A DNA stretch of 64,000 nucleotides from Bradyrhizobium sp. WSM3983 (GTDB lineage Bacteria > Pseudomonadota > Alphaproteobacteria > Rhizobiales > Xanthobacteraceae), in contig NZ_AXAY01000017.1 in the NCBI RefSeq assembly GCF_000473045.1, positions 62,001 through 126,000 on the forward strand, in the 5' to 3' direction. This document shows, one piece after another, positions 9,228 through 18,368 of the stretch. A program made the translations under genes and the position numbers. Position 1 is the first letter of the stretch. Every line of letters begins with the position of its first letter. The notes below the pieces were generated by a model. The model made no database searches. It was not told the DNA's origin and saw nothing but the letters and a program-made list of their open reading frames with translations.

Positions 9228-10652
9228 ATGACAACCATTGCAGCTGCGCCACCCGCGCGGGCGTCTCGATCATGGTACAAGGTCCTCTACGTCCAGGTGT
9301 TGTTCGCAATCCTGCTCGGCATCATCGTCGGGTGGAGCTGGCCATCGCTTGCCACCTCCGACTGGATTAAGGCGCTCGGCGACGGCTTCATCAAGCTCAT
9401 CAAGATGGTGATCGCGCCCATCGTCTTCTGCACCGTGGCCTCTGGCATCGCGCATATCCAGGATGCGAAGAAGGTCGGCCGGGTGGGGATCAAGGCGTTG
9501 GTCTATTTCGAGATCGTCTCCACCCTCGCGCTCGTGATTGGCCTCGTCATGGGCAATCTGTTCCAGATCGGCCGCGGCCTTGCCGCCAAGCCCGATGCGG
9601 CGGCGGTCGCCAATTATGTCGAGCAGGCGAAAGCGACCAAGTTCGTCGATTTCGCTCTTAACATCATTCCCGACAGCGTGGTCGGCGCGCTCGCGCGCGG
9701 CGACATCCTGCAGGTGCTGCTGTTTGCGATTCTGCTCGGCTTTTCACTGATGGCGCTCGGAGAGCGCGGCGCGAGGCTGCGCAGCACGATCGACGACGCC
9801 GCGCAAGCCGTGTTCGGCGTGATCGCCATCATTATGAAGGCCGCGCCGATCGGAGCGTTCGCCGCCATGGCATTTACAGTCGGCAAGTTCGGGCCCTCGG
9901 CGCTGGCCAATCTGCTCGGATTGATCGCGCTGTTCTACGGGACCGCCGCGCTGTTCGTGATCGTGGTTCTGGGCCTGATCGCTCGGTTCGTCGGCTTCTC
10001 CATCTTCAAGTTCAGCGCCTATATCAAAGACGAACTCCTGATTGTGCTCGGCACATCGTCCTCAGAGAGTGCGCTGCCGCAGTTGATGGAGAAGCTCGAG
10101 CGGCTGGGCTGCTCGAAGCCCGTGGTCGGCCTCGTGGTGCCGACCGGCTATTCCTTTAATCTCGACGGCACCAACATCTATATGACGCTCGCGACGTTGT
10201 TCATCGCGCGCGCCCTCGGGCTCGACCTCGCTTTCGACCAGCAACTCACGATCTTGATCGTGGCGATGCTGACCTCGAAAGGGGCGAGCGGCGTCACCGG
10301 CGCTGGCTTCATCACGCTCGCAGCGACACTGTCCGCGGTCAACCCGGCTCTGGTGCCAGGCATGGCGATCGTGTTCTCGATCGACAAGTTCATGAGCGAG
10401 GTGCGCGCACTCACCAATATCATAGGCAATGGCGTTGCCGTCGTGTTCGTGTCCTGGTGGGAAGGCGAGCTCGACCGGACCACGCTGCATGCACGCCTTG
10501 GCGGGCGGATCGATCCGCCGGAAACGGAGATCGCGACTGCTGACGCCGCTCCTGCCCCGGAAGACACGCGCAATTCAGAGATTGCGTGCGCAAGAGGAGC
10601 AAGCTGGACTGAACGCGCGCGTTGCAAACGCGGACGAACGCATTCGTCGTGA
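9228..10652 (+). CDS. dctA: C4-dicarboxylate:cation symporter DctA
   Basis: 474 aa from the ATG at 9228 behind GGGAGGAGCG; the open frame begins earlier but the family start fits here. It is a DAACS-family inner-membrane carrier with multiple membrane segments. Motifs include the serine-rich re-entrant loop GTSSSESALPQL (about residue 278), PTGYSFNLDGTNIYMT (about 305) and TSKGASGVTGAGFI (about 350). It imports malate, succinate and fumarate, the carbon supplied to bacteroids. The last 25 residues after the usual Glu/Ala-rich end are unusual, Arg/Cys-rich, and may reflect a lost stop. Whether this is the main symbiotic DctA or a paralogue cannot be told. No dctBD genes are nearby. Confidence 0.93.
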   Translation: MTTIAAAPPARASRSWYKVLYVQVLFAILLGIIVGWSWPSLATSDWIKALGDGFIKLIKMVIAPIVFCTVASGIAHIQDAKKVGRVGIKALVYFEIVSTLALVIGLVMGNLFQIGRGLAAKPDAAAVANYVEQAKATKFVDFALNIIPDSVVGALARGDILQVLLFAILLGFSLMALGERGARLRSTIDDAAQAVFGVIAIIMKAAPIGAFAAMAFTVGKFGPSALANLLGLIALFYGTAALFVIVVLGLIARFVGFSIFKFSAYIKDELLIVLGTSSSESALPQLMEKLERLGCSKPVVGLVVPTGYSFNLDGTNIYMTLATLFIARALGLDLAFDQQLTILIVAMLTSKGASGVTGAGFITLAATLSAVNPALVPGMAIVFSIDKFMSEVRALTNIIGNGVAVVFVSWWEGELDRTTLHARLGGRIDPPETEIATADAAPAPEDTRNSEIACARGASWTERARCKRGRTHSS

Positions 10653-10780
10653 TACTGTTTTACCGCGACCAACGCCTGCTGGGGTAGGCGAAGGTCGGGG
10701 TCGTGGATGGCCCCGCGAATTGGAGGAACGCGAACGAGCGCCGCATGGCGAGCTGCTGGTTGAAACGGCGGAATCATGAC

Positions 10781-11806
10781 TCAGGATTGGCCGAGCAGCT
10801 CGGATTGGATTGTCCTCGCGGCGTAAAGGGAAGCATCGAGCGGCAAATTACCAAATGCGAGCTGACAAAGCAGGTAATTTGCGCCTGCTTCCTCCAGCTG
10901 ATTGAGCAGAACGTTTCGAACGGAGGTCGGGGTTCCGGCGACGCACAATTCGCTCTCGATTGCCGCATCGAATGTCAGCGGAAGGGGTTGTGGCGTCGGG
11001 ATGTCATTGAGCTCGTAAAGGAATTTGAAGCTCGTTAGCCATTGCTCGTAAGCGGATCTGGCCAGGGAATAAGCGTCCGCCTCGGATCGCCCAATCACGA
11101 TCATGCGCAGCAGTCCAACAAATGGCCCACGATCAGGAGCGCCGGGACTGCGCTCTCGATTTGTGTGGTAGGCATCGGTAATTTTGCGGGCGCCGGCGGC
11201 GGGCCCAACGCAGGCGAGGTTTGCGCCATTGCCCGCGGCCCAGATGGCCGTCTCAGGCCGATTGGTGGTCACCCACATCGGGGGACATGGACGCTGATGC
11301 GTGGCTAATGTCAGGGGAACCTCGTTCAACTGGAAATGCCGGCCCTGGTAGGACAGGGCTCCACCCTTCATGGCCTTCAGGAGAATGTCGTTGGCTTCCT
11401 CGTACCGGCTTGGCGCCGCGTCCTCGGAAATTCCAAAGTAGCCTAGCTCGACTGGAAGAGCGCCCCGTCCCAGACCCAGCTCGAGCCTGCCGCCGCTCAA
11501 CTGATCGAGCATGCAGATCTCCTCAAATGCGCGTAGCGGATGATAGAGGTTAAGCAGCATGACCAATGGGCCGAGACGAAGGTGCCGCGTACGCTGCGCG
11601 ACGCTCGACAGGAAAAGACCAGGCGAAGGACCTCTTCCATGGGGCGTGCAGTGGTGCTCGGCCACGTGATACGCATAGAAGCCGAGACGATCGTATGCCT
11701 CTGCCAAGACCAGGCGATCTTCGTATTGACGACCCATATCGCCGCCGTCGTCGTCCAGGTGATCGAAAATGCCGCAGGTGAGTTTTGACGAAGGCCGGTG
11801 TGTCAT
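10781..11806 (-). CDS. LLM-class flavin-dependent oxidoreductase, copy 1
   Basis: 341 aa, bacterial luciferase-like monooxygenase family (TIM barrel, FMNH2-dependent). Recognisable are AEAYDRLGFYAYHVAEHH (about residue 32), GPSPGLFLSSVAQRTRHLRLG and DQLSGGRLELGLGRGALPVE (about 103-122). The substrate is unknown. It is nearly identical to copy 2 at 12236-13258, and the two plus a piece of the hisC 3' end form a tandem duplication. Relative to copy 2 it keeps one extra His in AEHHCTPHG. It is the last gene of a leftward set hisC - LLM copy 2 - LLM copy 1. Confidence 0.9.
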   Translation of the reverse strand: MTHRPSSKLTCGIFDHLDDDGGDMGRQYEDRLVLAEAYDRLGFYAYHVAEHHCTPHGRGPSPGLFLSSVAQRTRHLRLGPLVMLLNLYHPLRAFEEICMLDQLSGGRLELGLGRGALPVELGYFGISEDAAPSRYEEANDILLKAMKGGALSYQGRHFQLNEVPLTLATHQRPCPPMWVTTNRPETAIWAAGNGANLACVGPAAGARKITDAYHTNRERSPGAPDRGPFVGLLRMIVIGRSEADAYSLARSAYEQWLTSFKFLYELNDIPTPQPLPLTFDAAIESELCVAGTPTSVRNVLLNQLEEAGANYLLCQLAFGNLPLDASLYAARTIQSELLGQS

Positions 11807-12100
11807 TAGAATATATCCTTGCTGAGGGGGAAGGCCTGCTCGTTTTCAGGGCGGGACTTAAGGGCCGTATTTGTTTTGGCCGCATCTCGCGAGCGTCGGG
11901 TCTGAGCTTTGATAGGTGTCGTGGGGTCCAGCGACGAGATCGTTGTTCCGTTCCGCCTCCGTGACGCTGGGGTAAGCGCTCGATGCGCGGCCACTTGGTC
12001 GTCAGCTGTAATAGGTCAATGCTTGGCTTGAGCCGCTATCATCGTTTTCTCGTTCCATCAGTGGGATAACGAAATGAGTGGGGATCGACGCGCGGTTGGC

Positions 12101-12207
12101 TATCCACCTCGCTTCAGGCATTCTGAGATCGCGGCAACTGCAGCTAATGCCAATGTTGATGCGGATGCAGTGGTCAAGGCCGTTATCTGGAAAAACGGCA
12201 ACGAGTA
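12101..12207 (-). pseudogene. Duplicated 3' end of the HisC-like gene
   Basis: This matches 13544-13672, the last ~40 codons of the HisC-like gene, with about 22 bp missing inside. Homology stops abruptly at the shared GCAACGAGTA. It marks where the tandem copy joined and shows the duplicated unit ran from inside hisC to the end of the LLM gene. Confidence 0.85.
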
Positions 12208-12235
12208 ACGGTGGCTTGGTGTACCAAATGGCGGC

Positions 12236-13258
12236 TTAGGGATGGCCTAGCAGCTCGGATTGGATGGTTCTTGCGGCGTACAGGGATGCATCTAGTGGTA
12301 AATTCCCAAATGCGAGCTGGCAAAGGAGGTAATTTGCGCCTGCCTCCTCCAGCTGATTGAGCAGAAGGCGTCGGACGGGCGTTGGTGTTCCGACGACGCA
12401 CAATTCGCTCTCAATTGCCGCATCGAATGTCAGCGGAAGGGCCGGTGGCGTCGGGATATCATTGAGCTCGTAAAGGAATTTGAAGCTCCGCAGCCATTGC
12501 TCGTAGGCGGATCTAGCCAGCGAATAAGCGTCCGTCTCGGATCTCCCAATCACGACCATGCGCAGCAATCCAACAAATGCCCCGCGATCAGGGGCGCAGG
12601 GACTGCGCTCTCGATGTGTGCGGTAAGCATCGGAAATTTTGCGAACACCGACGGATGGACCTACGCAGGCGAGGTTCGCGCCATTGCCCGCGGCCCAAAT
12701 TGCCGTGTCGAGCCGATTGGTGGTCACCCATATCGGGGGAGATGGACGCTGGTGAGTCGTCAATGTTAGAGGAACCTCGTTCAACTGGAAATGTCGGCCT
12801 TGGTACGACAAGGCTCCGCCCATCATGGTCTTCAGGAGAATGCCATTGGCTTCCTCGTACCGGCTTGGCGCCGCGTCCTCGCAAACCCCGAAACAGCTTA
12901 ACTCGACTGGGAGGCCCCCCCGTCCGAGACCCAGCTCGAGCCTGCCGCCGCTTAATTGATCAAGCATGCAGATCTCCTCAAAAGCGCGGAGCGGATGACA
13001 GAAGTTGAGCAGCATTACAAATGGGCCGAGACGGAGGTGCCGCGTACGCTGGGCGACACTTGACAGGAAAAGACCCGGCGAAGGACCTCTTCCGTGGGGC
13101 GTGCAATGCTCTGCCACGTGATACGCATAGAAGCCGAGGCGATCGTATGCCTCCGTCAAGATAAGGCGATCTTCGTATTGACGACCAATATCGCGGCCGT
13201 CGTCGTCCAGGTGATCGAAAATGCCGCAGGTCAGTTTTGACGAAGGCCGGTGTGTCAT
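12236..13258 (-). CDS. LLM-class flavin-dependent oxidoreductase, copy 2
   Basis: 340 aa, the paralogue next to hisC and so in the ancestral position. It shares with copy 1 the start MTHRPSSKLTCGIFDHLDDD, the barrel motifs and the family-typical block GGRLELGLGRGGLPVE. Differences are scattered substitutions and one missing His after AEH. Start and stop are intact and no frameshift is visible. It would carry out an FMNH2-dependent oxidation; the substrate is unknown. About 284 bp separate it from hisC. Confidence 0.9.
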   Translation of the reverse strand: MTHRPSSKLTCGIFDHLDDDGRDIGRQYEDRLILTEAYDRLGFYAYHVAEHCTPHGRGPSPGLFLSSVAQRTRHLRLGPFVMLLNFCHPLRAFEEICMLDQLSGGRLELGLGRGGLPVELSCFGVCEDAAPSRYEEANGILLKTMMGGALSYQGRHFQLNEVPLTLTTHQRPSPPIWVTTNRLDTAIWAAGNGANLACVGPSVGVRKISDAYRTHRERSPCAPDRGAFVGLLRMVVIGRSETDAYSLARSAYEQWLRSFKFLYELNDIPTPPALPLTFDAAIESELCVVGTPTPVRRLLLNQLEEAGANYLLCQLAFGNLPLDASLYAARTIQSELLGHP

Positions 13259-13542
13259 CAGAAGAAATCCTCCAGGGGCGACTGCCTGCTCGTTTCCGGG
13301 GGGCCGTACCTATTTATCGTCGCATCTCGCGACCGTCGGGTCGCGATATCGATCGGCCATGCCATCGAGCGTACGGCATCGTCGTCTCGCTTCGGCTCTG
13401 CAACATGCGCAGGGGGAGGCGCTCAATGCGCGGCCTCTTTGCCGTCAGCTGCAAGAGATCTCTGCTTGGCTCAAGCCGCTGTCGTCGACTTCTCGTTCCA
13501 TCAGCGGTATAGTTAAATGAGCGGACATCGGCGCGCGGTTGG

Positions 13543-14643
13543 CTATTCATCTCGTTTCAGGCTTTCTAAGATCGCGGCAACTGCTGCCAAAAACGCGTCC
13601 ATTTGCTCCGTAGTGCCGATGCTGATGCGGATGCAGTTATCGAGGCCGTCATCTGTAAAAACAGCAACGAGTATCCCGTCTCTCTCCAGCGCGGCATGCC
13701 ACCACTTGCCATCCTGTCCGTTCGGCACACGCGCCAGCAAGAAATTGGTATGGGAAGGCGCTACACAGAACCCGAATTGACGCAGTGCGGCCGCAACTCG
13801 TTCTCTCTCGTGCTTGATATGCTTATGGTTCTCTTCGTAGGCCGCGCGATGTGAAAGGATGCTGACGCCGACCGCATGCGCTATGACATTCATGTTGAAG
13901 ACGTTCTGGATGTTCCTCAGTCGTCCAATAACCTCTGGATGGCCAAGGCCGAAGCCGACGCGAATGCCTGCGGCCGCATAGCTCTTCGACAAAGTTCTCA
14001 AGAGCAGGAGATTGGGGTAGCGGCGGACGAGCCTTAGACCATCATCAGGTGCGAAGTCGACATAGGCTTCATCCAGCACGACCAAGCGCTCAGACTGTGC
14101 AACGAGGCGTTCGATATCGGCGATAGGGACGAACGTCCCAGTCGGATTGTTGGGATTAGCCAACAAGATGAACTTGGCGTCCTTTGCCGGACCGAACAGC
14201 AACTGATCAAGCGGGATCGAATGCGAGTCGCTCCACGAAACTTCGAGAAATTTGGCGCTCTGCAACACAGCTAGCTTACGATTGAACGAAAACCCGGGAG
14301 ACATCATTGCGACGCTGTCGCCCGGTCCAAGAAAGGCCCTGTAGATCAGGCCGAGAAGCTCAGACGATCCGTTGCCGGCGATCACATGGTCCTTTGAGAG
14401 GCCGTAGGCATCGGCGGCAGCCTCCCTCAAACCGATGTTGTCGTCTTCCGGATACAGATACTGACGCTCGAGCGCCGAGATCGCACTTCGCCATACCATT
14501 GTTGGTAGTGGAAATGGATTCTCATTGGTGTTTAGCTTCACGTAACGCGCATCTGGCGCCCGCTGGCCGGGCGCCTGGGCTTCCAGGTCTTTAGCCGGCT
14601 GCGCAAGAGAAGAGAGCACGCCTTGCAGTTTTACATCGACCAT
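13543..14643 (-). CDS. Histidinol-phosphate aminotransferase-like PLP enzyme
   Basis: 366 aa from the ATG at 14643 behind GAGGGAACACA; the frame is open further but homology starts here. It is a class I/II aminotransferase of the HisC type: NENPFPLP near the start, NPNNPTGTFVP (PLP contact), VVLDEAYVDFAP, and the PLP lysine in TLSKSYAAAGIRVG. It could make histidine or use another amino acid; island copies often serve specialised pathways (inference). A MerR/NolA-type promoter at 14968-14998 faces it, and a 90-codon ORF between the two ends 13 bp inside this gene. Its 3' end was copied in the tandem duplication downstream. Confidence 0.88.
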   Translation of the reverse strand: MVDVKLQGVLSSLAQPAKDLEAQAPGQRAPDARYVKLNTNENPFPLPTMVWRSAISALERQYLYPEDDNIGLREAAADAYGLSKDHVIAGNGSSELLGLIYRAFLGPGDSVAMMSPGFSFNRKLAVLQSAKFLEVSWSDSHSIPLDQLLFGPAKDAKFILLANPNNPTGTFVPIADIERLVAQSERLVVLDEAYVDFAPDDGLRLVRRYPNLLLLRTLSKSYAAAGIRVGFGLGHPEVIGRLRNIQNVFNMNVIAHAVGVSILSHRAAYEENHKHIKHERERVAAALRQFGFCVAPSHTNFLLARVPNGQDGKWWHAALERDGILVAVFTDDGLDNCIRISIGTTEQMDAFLAAVAAILESLKRDE

Positions 14644-14967
14644 ATTGTGTTCCCTCTTGATGCGCAGACGGCAGTCGCCATTGGCAGTGTCCTGAGGCGG
14701 TCTAGCGAGAAGCCCGTTTCGCACACCTGGCGTGGCGGCCGCCTGTGGCGTTGGCGGTGCACGAGCCAAATGTCGGCGCTTGAAGCGCTGCGCCTCGCAA
14801 GAACGACCTGGTTGTTGGTGCGCGATGCTGCGAGCACTGGCCCAGGGCGCTCGAGCCGCAAGCCTTGGCTTAAAGGTCGGTACATGCGTGGCGGCGTCAT
14901 GCGATGCTCCCGGGCGAGGCACTGGCCTACGCCGGCTTTTCTACAGGCCGTGGCGACCTGTTTGCCG

Positions 14968-14998
14968 AACCTACAATTTGACGCTACGTGCGAATCAA
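14968..14998 (-). promoter_or_regulatory. MerR/NolA-type promoter, site b
   Basis: Leftward: -35 TTGATT (14993-14998), a 19-bp spacer centred on ACGTAGCGT, -10 TAGGTT (14968-14973). It is 325 bp before the HisC-like gene. Its leader contains an ORF starting MTPPRMYRPL behind CCCGGGAGC that overlaps the hisC start. Confidence 0.6.
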
Positions 14999-16416
14999 GT
15001 CCTGTCGAGGTGCTCGTCCCAAAATTCGTGCAAGCTCGTGGCTGACTGCGCGTTGTGCCTGGCTCGGGCGCATGAGAGCTGTGCAGCAAATCAACGGCGG
15101 TTCGGGCGGCATCCGGGCACGGGATCGGGCGCGGGGGCGAGCGCCTCGGGCGGCTCTCGGGCAATCGACTGTCGGAAGTCCTGCCCCTCTGTCGGAAAGC
15201 AAACACAGCCGATCTCCTGAGTCCCGCCCGTTTGCGAGACGACCTTTGGCTGCGAACTGTTGCGGTGTTGATCGCACTGGCCCAGATCCCGCAGCGCGCC
15301 CACGGGTTGGCGTTAGGGAAGGTGGGTGCTTGTGTCTCGATCTTGGTGAAGAACGTGGGATATTCAGTCGGCCGGAGCCGACGGCTGGCGCCCGTCGGCC
15401 TCACGCGTTTCAAAGGCAACATCGCGAGCGAAGACACAAGACGTTGGTTCCGGTCGCGTCCTCACGCAATTCCGAGCTCCGCGCCGGAGCGCCGTCGCGG
15501 GGAGCCAGCCGGGCGATAGCCCTCTGCACACATCCGCCGCTCCGACGTGAGCGATACAGGTGCGACCCTGCGATGACCGTCAAGATCGAGGCCAATCGCG
15601 GCAGCTTTCGGCGGCAAAGAGCCGCCGCCATCGGCGTCGATGACCGGCTTGCGAGCGCAATTGCATGTCTCGATCGACGCTGGGGCATTCCTGCGACGGC
15701 GCCGGCACGTCACCCATCTCTTTGTTGACAAATTCAGTCAAGACTTGCCCCGACCGATTCCAATTGAATCGGAAAGGCGATGTGAACCGCGTCTTCCTGT
15801 TCGTTAGCTAAAAGCAATGCCGACATCAATATTGTGATCGCCGGCGCTTGCGCGTTCACCTGCCTTGCAAGCACTGGTCAGCCTTTTTAGAGAGAGAACG
15901 TCCAGAGTCGCACGCGCGAAATCGCACGCGCCAACACATCGCGTCAGATTCCCGGCAATCCGATTGCATGCGCGACCAGAAGTTTTGTCGCATATAGGGA
16001 GTGAGCGTCGCCGCAAAAACATCGGCGCTCCTCGCGTGGGCTGCACCAGAAGAGACCGCTAGCGCCGTATTCCAATGTTTGGCTGGGAAAAAATCCCGTT
16101 CTGATCGGGAAAAAGATGACGCGTGCATCAAAGTTGCTATTCAACGGTTGCCGACGGCTCGCGGTCGGTTACAGATGGCGTCGGAAAATTGTAGAGGATC
16201 CACGCAAGATTGTTGGAACTCGTGCAGTGAACTGCGAACGCAGGACAACCTCGTCACAAGGACGTTAAGACCACGATGCGTTTATAGTGGTGCCATGAAA
16301 GAGCGTTATCTCTGAAGGCGTCCATGAATTGCGCACGAGCATCAGACGCAGCATCAAATCTCGCAAAATCCAAACAAGTTGGTAGGGAGGATGCTGAGAA
16401 TAACGGAGACGTCGTC
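14999..16416. other. Long gene-free region upstream of nifA
   Basis: 1.4 kb with only compositional ORFs on both strands. At 15977-15991, CAGAAGTTTTGTCGC matches the conserved half TTNNGNCGC of the RegR-box consensus, with two mismatches in the other half. It lies inside a larger dyad, TGCGCGAC...GTCGCA (15969-15992). If real, it would be a redox-responsive activator site about 430 bp before nifA. No -24/-12 element was found directly before nifA. Confidence 0.35.
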
Positions 16417-18183
16417 ATGTTGAACATCGCTTCCGCACACGAAAGGCCTGACTCAGTGTCGGAGACGAACCAAACTGTTCCCATTGTGACACTGCACGAA
16501 AGCGCGGTTGTCGGGATCTTCGAAATCTCGAAGATACTCACCGCCCCCTGCCGGCTCGAAGTCACGTTGGCCAACGTCGTGGATATTCTGCATTCGTTTG
16601 TTCAGATGCGGCACGGCATCGTCTCGCTTTTCGACAATGATGGCCAGCCAGACATTACGGTCGGTGTGGGCTGGACCGAAGGCAGCGACGAGCGGTACCG
16701 GATGCGCCTGCCACCGAGAGCAATCGATCAGATCGTGGCGACGGACATTCCGCTTGTGGCCGAGGACATCGCGGTCCATTCGGCCTTCACTACGGCTGAC
16801 CTCGAGGTGCTCGGTGCCACCGATAGCACACGGGTGTCGTTCATCGGCGTTCCCATTCGGATCGACGCGAAAGCAGTTGGCGCGCTGACCATCGACCGTG
16901 TTCTGGACGACAGCTCAAGCGTACGGCTCGAATACGACGTGAGACTTCTCACCATGATCGCCAATCTGGTCGGGCAGACCGTGAAGCTGCATCGGCTCTT
17001 TGCGACAGACCGCGAGCGGCTGATGGCGGAAAAGGATCGATTGCAAAAGCAATTGGCCGAAATCCAGCAACCCGCGCGCGAGCGCAAGAAGGTCAATGTG
17101 GAAGGCATCATTGGCGATAGTCCGGCGTTGCGCGCGCTGCTCGACAAGATCGCGGTGGTTGCCAAATCGAATAGCACGGTTCTGCTGCGCGGCGAATCCG
17201 GTACCGGGAAGGAGCTGGTGGCCAAGGCTATTCACGCCCTCTCGGCGCGCTCCAAGCGGCCGTTCATCAAGCTCAACTGTGCGGCGCTCCCCGAGACCGT
17301 TCTGGAATCTGAATTGTTCGGCCATGAGAAGGGTGCTTTTACCGGCGCCTTCAGTTCACGCAAGGGGCGCTTTGAGCTGGCCGACAAGGGTACGCTGTTT
17401 CTGGACGAGATCGGCGAGATCTCGCCCTCGTTTCAGGCAAAGCTGCTGCGCGTCCTGCAGGAGCAAGAATTCGAGCGTGTCGGCAGCAATCAGACCATGA
17501 AAGTCGATGTTCGCGTAATTGCAGCGACGAACAGAAACCTGGAGGAGGCGGTAGCAAATAACGGGTTCCGCGCTGACCTCTACTACCGGATTAGCGTGGT
17601 TCCCTTGCTGCTGCCGCCATTGCGCGAAAGGCGCAGCGACATTCCGCTGCTCGCTGGGGAGTTTCTCGGGAAGTTCAACAGTGAGAACGGCCGCACGTTG
17701 ACGTTCGATCAAAGTGCGACGGACATCCTGATGAATTGTGGGTTTCCGGGTAACGTCCGCGAACTCGAAAATTGCGTGCAGCGGACAGCAACCCTCGCCT
17801 CAGGACCGTCGATCTGCAGAGAGGACTTTGCCTGCTGGCACGGCCAGTGTCTTTCGGCGATGCTCTGGAAGGGTGGATCGGAAGACGTGCCGCTGCAAGC
17901 GCGGCCGACCGGCGCAGGGGCCCCAAAGGCGAACAGCGCCGGCGCTGAAGCTCCTCGGTCAGCCGCGGGCACAGTTCCGCAGGTCCGGGACGAGCAGGCT
18001 GGGCTGGGGCCAGCCGGCGCGGCACTCGTAAGTACCGGACAGATGACCGATCCCGAGCGCGTCATTGCGGCCATGGAGCGATCGGGTTGGGTTCAGGCAA
18101 AGGCGGCGCGCCTGCTTGGTGTTACTCCCCGCCAGATCGGCTACGCGCTGAGGAAATACGGCATCGAGATCAAGCGCTTCTGA
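16417..18183 (+). CDS. nifA: NifA, sigma54-dependent nitrogen-fixation activator
   Basis: 588 aa from the ATG at 16417 (GGAG upstream); this start matches the Bradyrhizobium NifA N-terminus, though the frame is open from 16324. An N-terminal GAF domain (about 20-180) precedes the AAA+ domain with Walker A GESGTGKE (about 258), the sigma54-contacting GAFTGA loop (about 306) and Walker B LFLDEIGE (about 327). Cys at 441, 453, 473 and 478 give the C-X11-C-X19-C-X4-C redox motif of oxygen-sensitive rhizobial NifA. A C-terminal helix-turn-helix ends RKYGIEIKRF. It activates nif/fix promoters at low oxygen. FixR, its usual upstream partner in B. japonicum, is about 29 kb away here. Confidence 0.97.
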   Translation: MLNIASAHERPDSVSETNQTVPIVTLHESAVVGIFEISKILTAPCRLEVTLANVVDILHSFVQMRHGIVSLFDNDGQPDITVGVGWTEGSDERYRMRLPPRAIDQIVATDIPLVAEDIAVHSAFTTADLEVLGATDSTRVSFIGVPIRIDAKAVGALTIDRVLDDSSSVRLEYDVRLLTMIANLVGQTVKLHRLFATDRERLMAEKDRLQKQLAEIQQPARERKKVNVEGIIGDSPALRALLDKIAVVAKSNSTVLLRGESGTGKELVAKAIHALSARSKRPFIKLNCAALPETVLESELFGHEKGAFTGAFSSRKGRFELADKGTLFLDEIGEISPSFQAKLLRVLQEQEFERVGSNQTMKVDVRVIAATNRNLEEAVANNGFRADLYYRISVVPLLLPPLRERRSDIPLLAGEFLGKFNSENGRTLTFDQSATDILMNCGFPGNVRELENCVQRTATLASGPSICREDFACWHGQCLSAMLWKGGSEDVPLQARPTGAGAPKANSAGAEAPRSAAGTVPQVRDEQAGLGPAGAALVSTGQMTDPERVIAAMERSGWVQAKAARLLGVTPRQIGYALRKYGIEIKRF

Positions 18184-18314
18184 GCGGTGTGGTGTCGGTG
18201 CGCACATCGCGCTGTCGCAATGACGACGAATGTCCGAGGTGCGTCTTCACGAGTTGAAGCACGTCTGGCCCTTAGAACTCATTGTTGTCATCGACGGATG
18301 CCTTGAACTGCAAA

Positions 18315-18330
18315 TGGTACGACATTTGCT
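18315..18330 (+). promoter_or_regulatory. Sigma54 promoter of fixA
   Basis: TGGTACGACATTTGCT, GG-N10-GC, 39 bp before the fixA ATG. The same sequence apart from one base stands before the fixA pseudogene at 31759. I found no exact TGT-N10-ACA upstream; the nearest are TGT-N8-ACA and TGT-N13-ACA around 18190-18205. Confidence 0.85.
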
Positions 18331-18368
18331 GTGCTCTCTCCAGATTTCGAGAGTCTTTGGAGAGGCAC

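Larger units (their letters stand above)
10781..13672 (-). repeat. Tandem duplication of a 1.4 kb unit
   Basis: Unit 1 is 10781-12207 and unit 2 is 12236-13672. Each holds an LLM oxidoreductase gene, about 300 bp of intergenic DNA and the 3' end of hisC. The coding parts remain very similar, while the intergenic part has drifted with small gaps. The event is therefore old enough for neutral change but both LLM frames were kept. Confidence 0.85.

Noticed and set aside
14988..15728. 246-codon ORF on the + strand upstream of nifA
   Set aside because: Arg/Ala/Pro-rich, overlaps promoter site b, no RBS and no recognisable motif; the opposite strand is equally open.
18187..18206. NifA UAS upstream of fixA
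   Set aside because: TGT and ACA are present but 8 or 13 bases apart; NifA sites need 10.
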